Assembly (NCBI GenBank): GCA_023230985.1
Contig: JALNWH010000017.1
Location: forward strand, 1 to 25,222
DNA: 25,222 bases
DNA from: Bacillota bacterium
GTDB taxonomy: Bacteria; Bacillota; Clostridia; Lutisporales; Lutisporaceae
Direction: 5' to 3'
The position numbers and the translations under genes are program-made. Below the pieces are notes generated by a model. The model was not told the origin of the DNA. It did no database searches and worked only from the letters and a program-made list of their open reading frames with translations. Below are positions 14,951 through 22,747 of this stretch, piece by piece (position 1 is the first letter of the stretch; every line of letters starts with the position of its first letter).

Positions 14951-15968
14951 TCTTCAAATATCTATCAAAATCACTCTCATATATTCTATCTTGAATAATC
15001 CTATATTTTTCAAATTCTGTTTCTGCATGAAGTTTTGCTAATTCTTTTGATATTTTTCCGCTATCTTTCAATACTTCTCTATCCCATAAAGCTAAAAAAC
15101 CATTTAATCGCTTTTCCCAGTCTTCCATGGTCATAGGAATATGTCTTTGTGCATGGGCTTCCGCCATATCCAAATATGCTGAAACAATTCTTGACAGTTG
15201 ATTTAGTTCCTTGTCAGTCAAGTAATTTTTCGCAATACTCACGTCAGACTTATGAATTTTGTTTTTAGGTGAGCCTTCCCAGCTTGTAAGCCCCATATTT
15301 TCCTTTTTTGAATCTGCCCTATTATAGATAAGTTCAGCCGCTGTATATCCATGAACACTATAATGAAGTTTATTTTGAACTGCAGCAAAAAACCTCTGTG
15401 TAGCTTTAGCTGTCGAATCATAATCTATAGCTGTAGCATAAATATCAGTTATTTTTTGATAAAACTTTCTCTCAGACATTCTAATTTCCCTGATTTTTTC
15501 TAATTGTTTTTCAAAATATTTCTTTGTTAGGACTGTTCCTCCATTTTTCAAGCGCTCATCATCCATTACCCAGCCTTTTATAGTAAACTCTTTTACTATG
15601 GTATTTGCCCACTTTCTAAACTGAACGGCTCTTTCATTATTAATTTTGAAACCAACTGCTATAATTATTTGTAGGTTGTAATGGTCTATTTCCCTTGAAA
15701 CTTTTCTATTCCCTTCATTTTGAACTATTAAGTATTTCTTAATTGTTGCTTTTTTATCTAATTCTTTATCTGTATAAATTTTTTTAATATGTTGGTTAAT
15801 AGCAGGTATGCTTACATCATAAAGAGCTGCCATCATCTTTTGGGTAAGCCATATATTTTCATCTTCATATCTCATTTCTATGCTATCTTCATCTTGACCT
15901 GTTGAAGCTACATAAGTTAAATATTCTGCTGTAGAAGAACGAACAAATATATTGTTGTCTACATCCAT
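14943..15968 (-). CDS. rhuM: RhuM-family protein (type I R-M associated)
   Basis: I start at the ATG at 15968, which has GGAGGGAA 6 bases before it; an in-frame TTG at 15983 lies in the ribosome site itself. The 341-residue protein matches RhuM (virulence protein, DUF family) along its length. An N-terminal winged-helix part carries MRYEDENIWLTQKMMAALYD and SIPAINQHIKKIY, then come DHYNLQIIIAVGFKINNERA and FRKWAN, then a C-terminal Fic/DOC-like helical part with KLHYSVHGYTAAELIYNRAD and HIPMTMEDWEKRLNGFL. RhuM genes are usually cassettes between hsdM and hsdS in type I restriction loci. Here hsdM precedes it, but hsdS and hsdR are missing. It is intact, and its biochemical role is unknown. 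Confidence 0.88.
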   Translation of the reverse strand: MDVDNNIFVRSSTAEYLTYVASTGQDEDSIEMRYEDENIWLTQKMMAALYDVSIPAINQHIKKIYTDKELDKKATIKKYLIVQNEGNRKVSREIDHYNLQIIIAVGFKINNERAVQFRKWANTIVKEFTIKGWVMDDERLKNGGTVLTKKYFEKQLEKIREIRMSERKFYQKITDIYATAIDYDSTAKATQRFFAAVQNKLHYSVHGYTAAELIYNRADSKKENMGLTSWEGSPKNKIHKSDVSIAKNYLTDKELNQLSRIVSAYLDMAEAHAQRHIPMTMEDWEKRLNGFLALWDREVLKDSGKISKELAKLHAETEFEKYRIIQDRIYESDFDRYLKNN

Positions 15969-15988
15969 TACATTTCCCTCCAATCATC

Positions 15989-16036
15989 AATTCACAATTA
16001 TAAATTATGCATTATGAGTTATAAATTATAAATTAC
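15989..16036. repeat. AT-rich repeat, copy 2, at the hsdM stop codon
   Basis: AATTCACAATTATAAATTA, TGCATTATGAGTTATAAATT and ATAAATTA run to the hsdM stop codon. It is a direct copy of the unit at 14903, so the two bracket rhuM exactly, each just after a stop codon on the minus strand. Confidence 0.65.
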
Positions 16037-16952
16037 CAATTATCTTATCTATTTCTTTCCTTAAGACATCCTGCCTTTTTACAATTTCCTCTATTTCTTT
16101 ATTAAGAACTTTTATATCTATTTTTTCCCTTGTATCTTCTATTTCTACATAGGTTGATACTGACAGATTATAATCTTCCTCAGAGATTTCGTCATTTGTG
16201 ACTAGCTTGGACATGTATTGGATTTCTTCTTTATCCTTGTAGATATTTAAAATTCTTTCAATGTTGTTATCAGTTAGTTTATTATTATTAGTTACTTTAA
16301 TTGCCTCTTTGGAAGCATCTATAAAAAGTGTTGAGTTTTGGGATTTTGACTTTCTTAAGACCATAATACAGGTTGCTATTGAAGTACCAAAAAATAAATT
16401 ATCTGATAATTGAATAATGGCATCTATATAGTTATTATCTATTAGATATTTTCTAATTTTCTGTTCTGCACCACCTCTATATAAAACTCCCGGAAAACAT
16501 ACAATAGAAGCTGTTCCGTTGGCAGATAACCAAGCTAGAGAGTGCATAATGAAAGCTAAATCTGCCCTTGATTTTGGAGCTAAAACACCGGCAGAGGAGA
16601 ATCTGGAGTCATTTATCAATATAGGGTCTCCATCACCTGCCCATTTAATAGAGTAGGGAGGGTTAGAAACTATAACTTCAAAAGGCTCATCATCCCAGTG
16701 TTGTGGATCTGTCAATGTATCACCATGGGCAATATCAAATTTATCATAGCCAACATCATGTAGAAACATATTAATTCTACATAGATTATAGGTAGTTATA
16801 TTTATTTCTTGTCCAAAAAAACCTTGTCTTACGTTATCTCTGCCCAATATTTTAGCTGACTGTAAAAGTAGAGAACCTGAACCACATGCAGGGTCTATGT
16901 TCTTACCGTCTTTGATACAATTATAAAAAGCTAATTTTATAAATTTATGCAT
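16026..16952 (-). pseudogene. hsdM: Type I N6-adenine methyltransferase subunit HsdM, 5'-truncated
   Basis: The open frame has 308 residues where HsdM proteins have about 500. It begins just before motif I: the family's N-terminal helical domain of about 200 residues is gone, and the sequence opens with CIKDGKNIDPACGSGSLLL. The rest of the catalytic domain is present, with motif IV as SNPPYSIKW, PKSRADLAFIMHSL, FPGVLYRGGAEQKIR, DNLFFGTSIATCIMVL and a C-terminal coiled coil. Upstream (minus-strand sense) the DNA is AT-rich noncoding sequence with no matching N-terminal part in other frames. Without that domain and without hsdS it cannot form the normal M2S enzyme. I read it as a relic of a type I locus. 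Confidence 0.85.
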
Positions 16953-17256
16953 CAGGAAAATTCTACACCCTTTAATTTAAGCATTGTAGAGCTTTTTATG
17001 TTTGATTTAAGATTAGATTTTATAATTCAGCTAGAAGTCTAAATGCTATAATTTTGAAGTTTTCTACTTTGTTTTTATTTAAGAACACACCTAAACTAAA
17101 ACTCTATGAATAATTAAAAAGTGTATGCATAATTAAAATGTTCTTTACAAGTTTCTAATAATCAACTTTTCAGACACTGAATTCAAAACTAAATTAATTA
17201 TACTATTACTCCTGTATAAGCAATTTAGTCTACTTCAAAATTTGAAAATTAAAGTT
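16953..17256. other. Noncoding gap between divergent loci
   Basis: About 300 AT-rich bases with no credible ORF, between the truncated hsdM (minus) and the R-M operon (plus). It is probably the junction where two defence loci were joined and the hsdM start was lost. I see no repeat or att site in it. Confidence 0.5.
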
Positions 17257-17288
17257 AAGCTTTTTCATATAAAAGTCTAAAAAAGCTT
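17257..17288. promoter_or_regulatory. Inverted repeat abutting the -35 box: candidate operator
   Basis: AAGCTTTTT (17257-17265) and AAAAAGCTT (17280-17288) are perfect 9-base inverted copies with a 14-base spacer. The right arm overlaps the first bases of the -35 box. Its place suggests a binding site for the small HTH protein encoded next. Confidence 0.5.
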
Positions 17289-17315
17289 GAAAGTGTTCAG
17301 ATAAATGAATATAAT
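17287..17315 (+). promoter_or_regulatory. Sigma-A promoter of the LlaI-type operon
   Basis: TTGAAA (17287-17292), a 17-base spacer and a perfect TATAAT (17310-17315). This is the best consensus promoter in the window, 38 bases before the first gene. Confidence 0.75.
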
Positions 17316-17352
17316 AGAATTGTTATACTAGTTGATTTGGAGGGAGTACATG

Positions 17353-17535
17353 ATGAAATTTTTTACCACCACAGAATTATCTGAAATATGGGGAATATCA
17401 GCAAGAAGAATTGCTTTGCTATGCAATCAAGGTAGAGTTGAAGGAGCAATAAAAAAAGGGAAAACTTGGTTGATTCCAGAAGGTGCAAAAAAGCCTGAGG
17501 ACCCCAGAAAAAGTCATAATAAGGAAAATTCGTGA
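17353..17535 (+). CDS. Small helix-turn-helix controller protein (LlaI C-protein position)
   Basis: GGAGGGAG lies 7 bases before the ATG at 17353; the ATG one codon earlier is also possible. The 60-residue basic protein is a MerR/excisionase-like HTH: FTTTELSEIWGISARRIALL, then a wing QGRVEGAIKKGKTWLIPEGA and a charged tail. It is first in an operon with a strong promoter and a palindrome in front, followed by a fused methyltransferase and three restriction genes. The lactococcal LlaI system has a small regulatory gene (C.LlaI) in the same place, so I infer that it times restriction against modification. Sequence similarity to C.LlaI was not tested. Confidence 0.75.
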   Translation: MKFFTTTELSEIWGISARRIALLCNQGRVEGAIKKGKTWLIPEGAKKPEDPRKSHNKENS

Positions 17536-17611
17536 TAAATCACTATATAGATTTTATCTTTTTTCAAAACATCGATAGGTATGCTAATATTTTAATGGAA
17601 AGAGGTTTATA

Positions 17612-19471
17612 ATGAGATATTTAGGAAACAAGTCAAACTTAGTACATTTTATAGATGAAGTGATTCAAAAATACAATATAGAAGGTGAGATTTTTGCGGA
17701 TCTGTTTGCAGGTACATGTTCTGTAGGAGATTATTTTAAAGATAGATATAAAATAATAGCAAATGATTACATGAAGTTTTCTAGCATAATCTGTAAAGCT
17801 AAAATTTTAAATCATCAAATACCAAAATTTGATGATTTCACCAAATTATATAAAGTCAATCCTTTTACTTGGCTCAACAATAGAGAGTATGAACCGAGAA
17901 GTAATTATTTTGTATTTAAAAATTATACACCTGTTGGAGATAGGATGTATCTTACAGAAGAAAACGCCCTGAAAATTGATGGTATGAGGTTAGATATTGA
18001 AGAACTATATAAAAATGAAATATTAGATGAAAAGGAGTATTCATTTTTATTAGCCTCATTACTAGGCTCCGTTCTTAAAGTATCTAACACTTCAGGAACT
18101 TATCAAGCTTTTTTTAAGTTTTGGGAACCAAGGGCCTTAAAGGAATTTAAAATAATCCCATTAGAAATAAACGAAACAGATAAAATATATGATAATGAAA
18201 TATATAACATCAATACCAATAAGTTAATAAGAGAAATTTCAGGAGATATTGCTTACATAGATCCTCCTTATACAATCACCCAGTATACTAATTCTTACCA
18301 CCTATTGGAAACTGTGGCTAAGTATGATTATCCAAATATTTTTGGTAAAACAGGCCGCAGAAGTAATAGGGAACTTTCTGGATATTCTAACAAGGGTAAG
18401 GCCATAGAGGAGTTTGAGGATCTTTTTAGACAAATTCAATTTACACATGTTTTGGTTAGTTATAGTAATCAATCCATTGTTCCTATTGGTGATTTAGTTG
18501 AGTTAGCAAAAAAATTTGCTGTTGATGGCAAAGTATATATAGAATCAAATGAATATAGAGAGTATGCAACTAACAACTCCAGCCATAAAGGAAAAGGAAA
18601 AAAATTAAAAGAGATGATCATATATTTTAAAAAAGATATGAGAGTAAATAAATCACCTCTTAACTATTCTGGTAGCAAAGATGGAATTATGCCTTTACTA
18701 ACAAAAGAATTACCTAAGCATGTAGGTACCTTTGTTGATATGATGGGTGGTGCATTTAATGTAGGTGCAAATGTTGTAGCTACAGATTGTGTAGTATACA
18801 ACGAATATAACAGGTATGTTTATGACATTGTTAAATTGCTGATAGAAAATAAACCTGATTTTATCTTAGATGAAGTCAATAAAATAATAGATAAATACGG
18901 TTTAAAAAAGAAGGATAAAGAATCTTATATGAAGCTCAGGGAGGATTATAACAAATGTAAAGATCCTTTATATCTGTTTGTCCTACAAATCTATGCTTTC
19001 CAAAACATGATTCGTTTTAACAATAGTCAGCAAATGAATACACCTGTAGGAAATAATGAGTTTAGTGATGGTATAGCTGAAAGAATAAAATCATTTTATG
19101 TACGAACTACAAATTACGAATTGATTTGTAATAATTATCAAGATATTGATATAACTAGCTTCCCAATAGATACTGTATTTTATTTTGATCCACCTTATTT
19201 CATAACAAAAGCTGAATATAATGATGGAAAAAGAGGATTAGAGGGATGGGACTCAGACAAAGAATCAGAGATGCTTAATTATATTTTAAATTTGCATAAA
19301 CATAACTACAAGTTCATGTTATCTAATGTTCTTACCCACAACGGAAAAAAACACCATTTATTAATAGAATGGATAGAAGAACATGGTTTCAATATTATTC
19401 CGATTGGAAAAACAGGAATAAAATATCCCCGAGAAGAAGTTTTAATAACTAACTATAATATTTTTGAATGA
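17612..19471 (+). CDS. Fused two-domain N6-adenine DNA methyltransferase (FokI/LlaI type)
   Basis: GAAAGAGG precedes the ATG. The 619-residue protein contains two complete D12-class (Dam-like) methylase domains. The first has YLGNKSNLVHFI at residues 3-14 (motif X), FADLFAGTCSVGDYF near 28 (motif I, SAM binding) and catalytic DPPY at 217-220. The second has LNYSGSKDGIMPLL near 350, FVDMMGGAFNVG near 374 and DPPY at 526-529. M.FokI and M.LlaI have this same tandem layout, each half methylating one strand of an asymmetric site. I infer an asymmetric target for this enzyme too, but the sequence cannot tell which one. It protects host DNA from the downstream nuclease complex. Its stop is followed within 10 bases by the start of the next gene. 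Confidence 0.92.
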   Translation: MRYLGNKSNLVHFIDEVIQKYNIEGEIFADLFAGTCSVGDYFKDRYKIIANDYMKFSSIICKAKILNHQIPKFDDFTKLYKVNPFTWLNNREYEPRSNYFVFKNYTPVGDRMYLTEENALKIDGMRLDIEELYKNEILDEKEYSFLLASLLGSVLKVSNTSGTYQAFFKFWEPRALKEFKIIPLEINETDKIYDNEIYNINTNKLIREISGDIAYIDPPYTITQYTNSYHLLETVAKYDYPNIFGKTGRRSNRELSGYSNKGKAIEEFEDLFRQIQFTHVLVSYSNQSIVPIGDLVELAKKFAVDGKVYIESNEYREYATNNSSHKGKGKKLKEMIIYFKKDMRVNKSPLNYSGSKDGIMPLLTKELPKHVGTFVDMMGGAFNVGANVVATDCVVYNEYNRYVYDIVKLLIENKPDFILDEVNKIIDKYGLKKKDKESYMKLREDYNKCKDPLYLFVLQIYAFQNMIRFNNSQQMNTPVGNNEFSDGIAERIKSFYVRTTNYELICNNYQDIDITSFPIDTVFYFDPPYFITKAEYNDGKRGLEGWDSDKESEMLNYILNLHKHNYKFMLSNVLTHNGKKHHLLIEWIEEHGFNIIPIGKTGIKYPREEVLITNYNIFE

Positions 19472-19481
19472 GGTGATCATA

Positions 19482-20444
19482 TTGAGAATAAAACTTATAA
19501 TTAATCATGAAAGTTTCCCTAGCGATTTTAATAAAATCAACATAACTCCTCCACATGGAGTATCTCTGCAGTCTTATGTGGAGGAGAATATCACGAATGC
19601 GATTAGTAAATATAATCCAAAATTAAATATAAGTTCTATTGAGTATGATGATTTAATTTCACAGTTCCCGCATATAAAGGCGGGAAAATACTCAGGAATA
19701 ATAGTTAAAGATATAGAAATTAACGATCAATTAATCAATAGATACCGTAATAGAGGATGCTATATTTATTCAGAAAATAACAAAAAATATGCTCGAGAAT
19801 TATTATTATACATCTTTCTTTCACAGGTAGATGAATCTGGCCGTAATGGTTTTATATCACAAACTATATTCCCAACAGTACTTGATTACATGGAAGATAA
19901 TATCATTTCTCCTAGTTATACAATAGCGGATCATAAATTTTTATTTATAAACTTATTGAATAAAGAAATAACAGCAAACATGATTTTAAGACATATTGCA
20001 GGAATGTATTTAATTGGTATTGACTATATAGAAACCTTTGTAGATTCATTAGATACATCTAATATCCCTAAGGACCTACTAGAATTCTTAAAGACTTTTG
20101 ATTCAGATTTCTACAGCAACTATGATGCCACTACAAAAGTTTATGAGAATAGCCTTTATAAAATAGATTTCAATAGTTCAATTGTTTTTGTTAAATCCGA
20201 AAAACTCATCGAAGGGACTAATGTGATAAATGGCCGCGCTAGTTTTAAAGGTAGTAGTGAAAAGTTTTATTGGATTGAAACCTACCCAATTGCTATTTAT
20301 GCGTATAATCTAGGTTTTAAGGTAGACATCTCAGAATATGAAGATTACTGCAGTTCTTATAAAGCTTTATTTTCAAATAGAAGCGATAAATTTGCTAGAT
20401 GTGAAACTTTATTAAGTTATTTTAAAAAATATATGAAGAATTGA
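19482..20444 (+). CDS. Restriction subunit of unknown fold (LlaI.1 position)
   Basis: I take the TTG at 19482 as the start because GAGGTGAT lies 5 bases before it; the TTG at 19464 is inside the methylase gene and has no ribosome site. The 320-residue soluble protein has an N-terminal mixed part (LIINHESFPSDFNKINIT) and a helical C-terminal half. I recognise no catalytic motif. It lies between the methylase and the GTPase, the place of LlaI.1 and, by gene order, of BsuMI YdiR. It is probably a DNA-recognition or assembly subunit of the nuclease. The role comes from position only; the operon link is firm because spacings are about 10 bases on both sides. Confidence 0.75.
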   Translation: MRIKLIINHESFPSDFNKINITPPHGVSLQSYVEENITNAISKYNPKLNISSIEYDDLISQFPHIKAGKYSGIIVKDIEINDQLINRYRNRGCYIYSENNKKYARELLLYIFLSQVDESGRNGFISQTIFPTVLDYMEDNIISPSYTIADHKFLFINLLNKEITANMILRHIAGMYLIGIDYIETFVDSLDTSNIPKDLLEFLKTFDSDFYSNYDATTKVYENSLYKIDFNSSIVFVKSEKLIEGTNVINGRASFKGSSEKFYWIETYPIAIYAYNLGFKVDISEYEDYCSSYKALFSNRSDKFARCETLLSYFKKYMKN

Positions 20445-20453
20445 GGTATAGAC

Positions 20454-21449
20454 ATGCACGAACAAAAAATTTACTTTGGAGCACCTGGTACTGGTAAAAG
20501 TTTTATGGTTGAGGAAAAAATAAAAGGGATTAATTCTGATAAAGTCTTTAGAGTCACTATCCATCCCGAATATACCTATTCTGATTTTATAGGACAACTA
20601 CTCCCGGAAACAGACACTAGCGGAAATGTAACGTTTGTTTTTAAAGAAGGTCCCTTTACAAGGGCTTTAGTAGAGGCATACTCAGATTTTTCTAAAGAAG
20701 TGTTTTTGGTATTGGAGGAATTATCCAGGGGGAATGTGGCTGCAATATTCGGTGATGTTTTCCAATTGTTGGACAGGGATGAACACTTTGTGAGTAGATA
20801 CCCTATTGATAATAAAAATATCGCGGATAAAATTATCACTCTTACCTCTAATAAAATTGCTTTACCATCTAATCTAAATATTTTATGTACTGTTAACATG
20901 AATGATCAGAACGTTTTCCCTATGGATACAGCATTTAAAAGAAGGTTTGAGTGGGAATATGTCACCACAAAACCAGCCATAGATCCTACTACAGGATCTA
21001 GAAATAATAAATTAAACAATCCAAAAATAGCTATTTCTATGGATCCAACACCAGCAAATAACATAGAAGTTACATGGCAAACTTTTTATACTGTTTTAAA
21101 CCTGTTTATCACTAATAAAGAAAATGGGTTAGGAAGAAATGAAGATAAGCAGGTTGGACAGTTTTTTATTAACTTTGGAGATAAGCTTACCGCAGATTCT
21201 CATTCTTCAAACCCGAGCATTAGTGATGCCGCTGCAGAAACTATCAACAACCTAATTAAAAATAAATTATTAATTTATTTATGGCAAGACGTTCAGGGAA
21301 CTGGCATGATGCGTGGAAAATCGACTTTGTTTGATAGTAGTATTAATAGCTATGAAGATTTGTATGAGCAATATGGCAAAGATAAAATCTTCAGTGATAC
21401 TTTTATCAACGATTTTTTAATTCCTAATCAATCAAAATATCCTTATTAA
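20454..21449 (+). CDS. McrB-like AAA+ GTPase restriction subunit
   Basis: GAGGTATA lies before the ATG. The 331-residue AAA+ protein has Walker A GAPGTGKS at residues 9-16, a Walker B region VFLVLEELSRGNVAAIFGDV near 80, and the McrB-type signature NMNDQNVFPMDTAFKRRF near 146, where McrB has MNTADRS; this marks a GTP-using motor. The usual N-terminal DNA-reading domain of McrB is absent, so specificity must come from another subunit, perhaps the preceding protein. With the nuclease encoded next it should form the translocating and cutting complex. LlaI.2 and BsuMI YdiS are the named equivalents. Confidence 0.9.
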   Translation: MHEQKIYFGAPGTGKSFMVEEKIKGINSDKVFRVTIHPEYTYSDFIGQLLPETDTSGNVTFVFKEGPFTRALVEAYSDFSKEVFLVLEELSRGNVAAIFGDVFQLLDRDEHFVSRYPIDNKNIADKIITLTSNKIALPSNLNILCTVNMNDQNVFPMDTAFKRRFEWEYVTTKPAIDPTTGSRNNKLNNPKIAISMDPTPANNIEVTWQTFYTVLNLFITNKENGLGRNEDKQVGQFFINFGDKLTADSHSSNPSISDAAAETINNLIKNKLLIYLWQDVQGTGMMRGKSTLFDSSINSYEDLYEQYGKDKIFSDTFINDFLIPNQSKYPY

Positions 21450-21461
21450 AGAGGTAGAAAA

Positions 21462-22724
21462 ATGATTACTAAATATTCTCATGAAGGTCAAGAATTTAAA
21501 AAACATGACTTACTAAATTTAGGTTTCGAGATAAATGAGGAAAAAGATATTCGAAAGGAAACCCTCTATAATGAGTTAACTGGAGAGCCATTAGATGAAT
21601 ATAAATATACATTTAACTTTGTAGGTTTTTTAATAAATGAAGCAAACGATATATTTTCTGTATTTCCAAAACATTTTAGAGTGGATAATCCTATAATAGA
21701 TTCAGGTTTGATTTTTGACCTGATTTCAAATCATATGCAAAAAAGACCTGATTTATATATGGGCGAGGAGTTTGGAGGACATTTTGAAAGTAATTATCCA
21801 TTTGCCGCCTTTTTTGGAGTCTACGATTATTATCAAAGGTATGGATTATATATTGAAAATAGAAAATTTGTAAAGCCTCATGTAGGGGGTAAAATAAATT
21901 GGAAAGAAACAATTAGAAAATCTAATTTATATATTAATAATAATAATAAAATTACCCTTTTCCCCTATTATTATAATGAGACACATTTTTATAACACATT
22001 TATAACTGAGTGTATGGTTTTTGTTATTGACTATACAATTAAAAAATTTAATGCGTTTATTTCTCTATTTCCAACAGATGTTAATTTCCCTGAATATGAC
22101 TTTTTATCCCATAAAGAAGAAGTCATAGAGTCTCTTTTACATTTTAGACAGCAGGTTTTTAGAGATAACATCATTGAACTTATAGATAATCTAATTAATT
22201 TTTTTGCACAACTTGAAGAAGGTGGAAGCTACTATTTAAAACATTATACATTTTCATCAATTTGGGAAGATATCGTAATGTCTTATTTAAATACTAACTT
22301 AAAGGAAGTTGTAGGCGATTCACTAGTATTTAGTAAAAACGCACGTAAAGGTTTCAATTTTAAGAAAGCTAGTTTTTATCCCAATTTAGCTAATAAAAAA
22401 CATTACATATCCCCTGACTATTATTTTGCTAGTGGGTCAACACAATATATTTTAGATGCAAAATATAAAGAAACTATAAGAGGAATTGATTACAAACAAA
22501 TATCATATTTTATGTTTTTAAAAGATTTACTTGATGAATCTAAACCTACACCAGCACCTAAATTTGATAAAACTTATTCCGCTTTGCTTATCCCTTCGGA
22601 TAAGAGATACACAAAGCTACACTTCCAGATGGACCCGAAGTATAGTAATGTTAATAGTGACATCAGAATAGTAGAAGAATATTTAGATATAAAGGAAGTA
22701 ATTATTGACTACTTAAAAAAATAA
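21462..22724 (+). CDS. LlaJI-family (McrC-like) PD-(D/E)XK restriction endonuclease
   Basis: AAGAGGT lies before the ATG. The 420-residue protein matches the LlaJI restriction family. Early blocks include NFVGFLINEANDIFSVFPKH near 47, then a long helical middle and a C-terminal nuclease core with SPDYYF near residue 316 and LDAKYKE near 331, the D ... D-X-K residues of the PD-(D/E)XK fold. McrC is the distant analogue: the nuclease docks on an McrB-type GTPase ring. It starts 12 bases after the GTPase stop, so the two are made together. All catalytic residues are present. Confidence 0.88.
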   Translation: MITKYSHEGQEFKKHDLLNLGFEINEEKDIRKETLYNELTGEPLDEYKYTFNFVGFLINEANDIFSVFPKHFRVDNPIIDSGLIFDLISNHMQKRPDLYMGEEFGGHFESNYPFAAFFGVYDYYQRYGLYIENRKFVKPHVGGKINWKETIRKSNLYINNNNKITLFPYYYNETHFYNTFITECMVFVIDYTIKKFNAFISLFPTDVNFPEYDFLSHKEEVIESLLHFRQQVFRDNIIELIDNLINFFAQLEEGGSYYLKHYTFSSIWEDIVMSYLNTNLKEVVGDSLVFSKNARKGFNFKKASFYPNLANKKHYISPDYYFASGSTQYILDAKYKETIRGIDYKQISYFMFLKDLLDESKPTPAPKFDKTYSALLIPSDKRYTKLHFQMDPKYSNVNSDIRIVEEYLDIKEVIIDYLKK

Positions 22725-22747
22725 ATATTTCTGTTAGGAGGTCAAAT

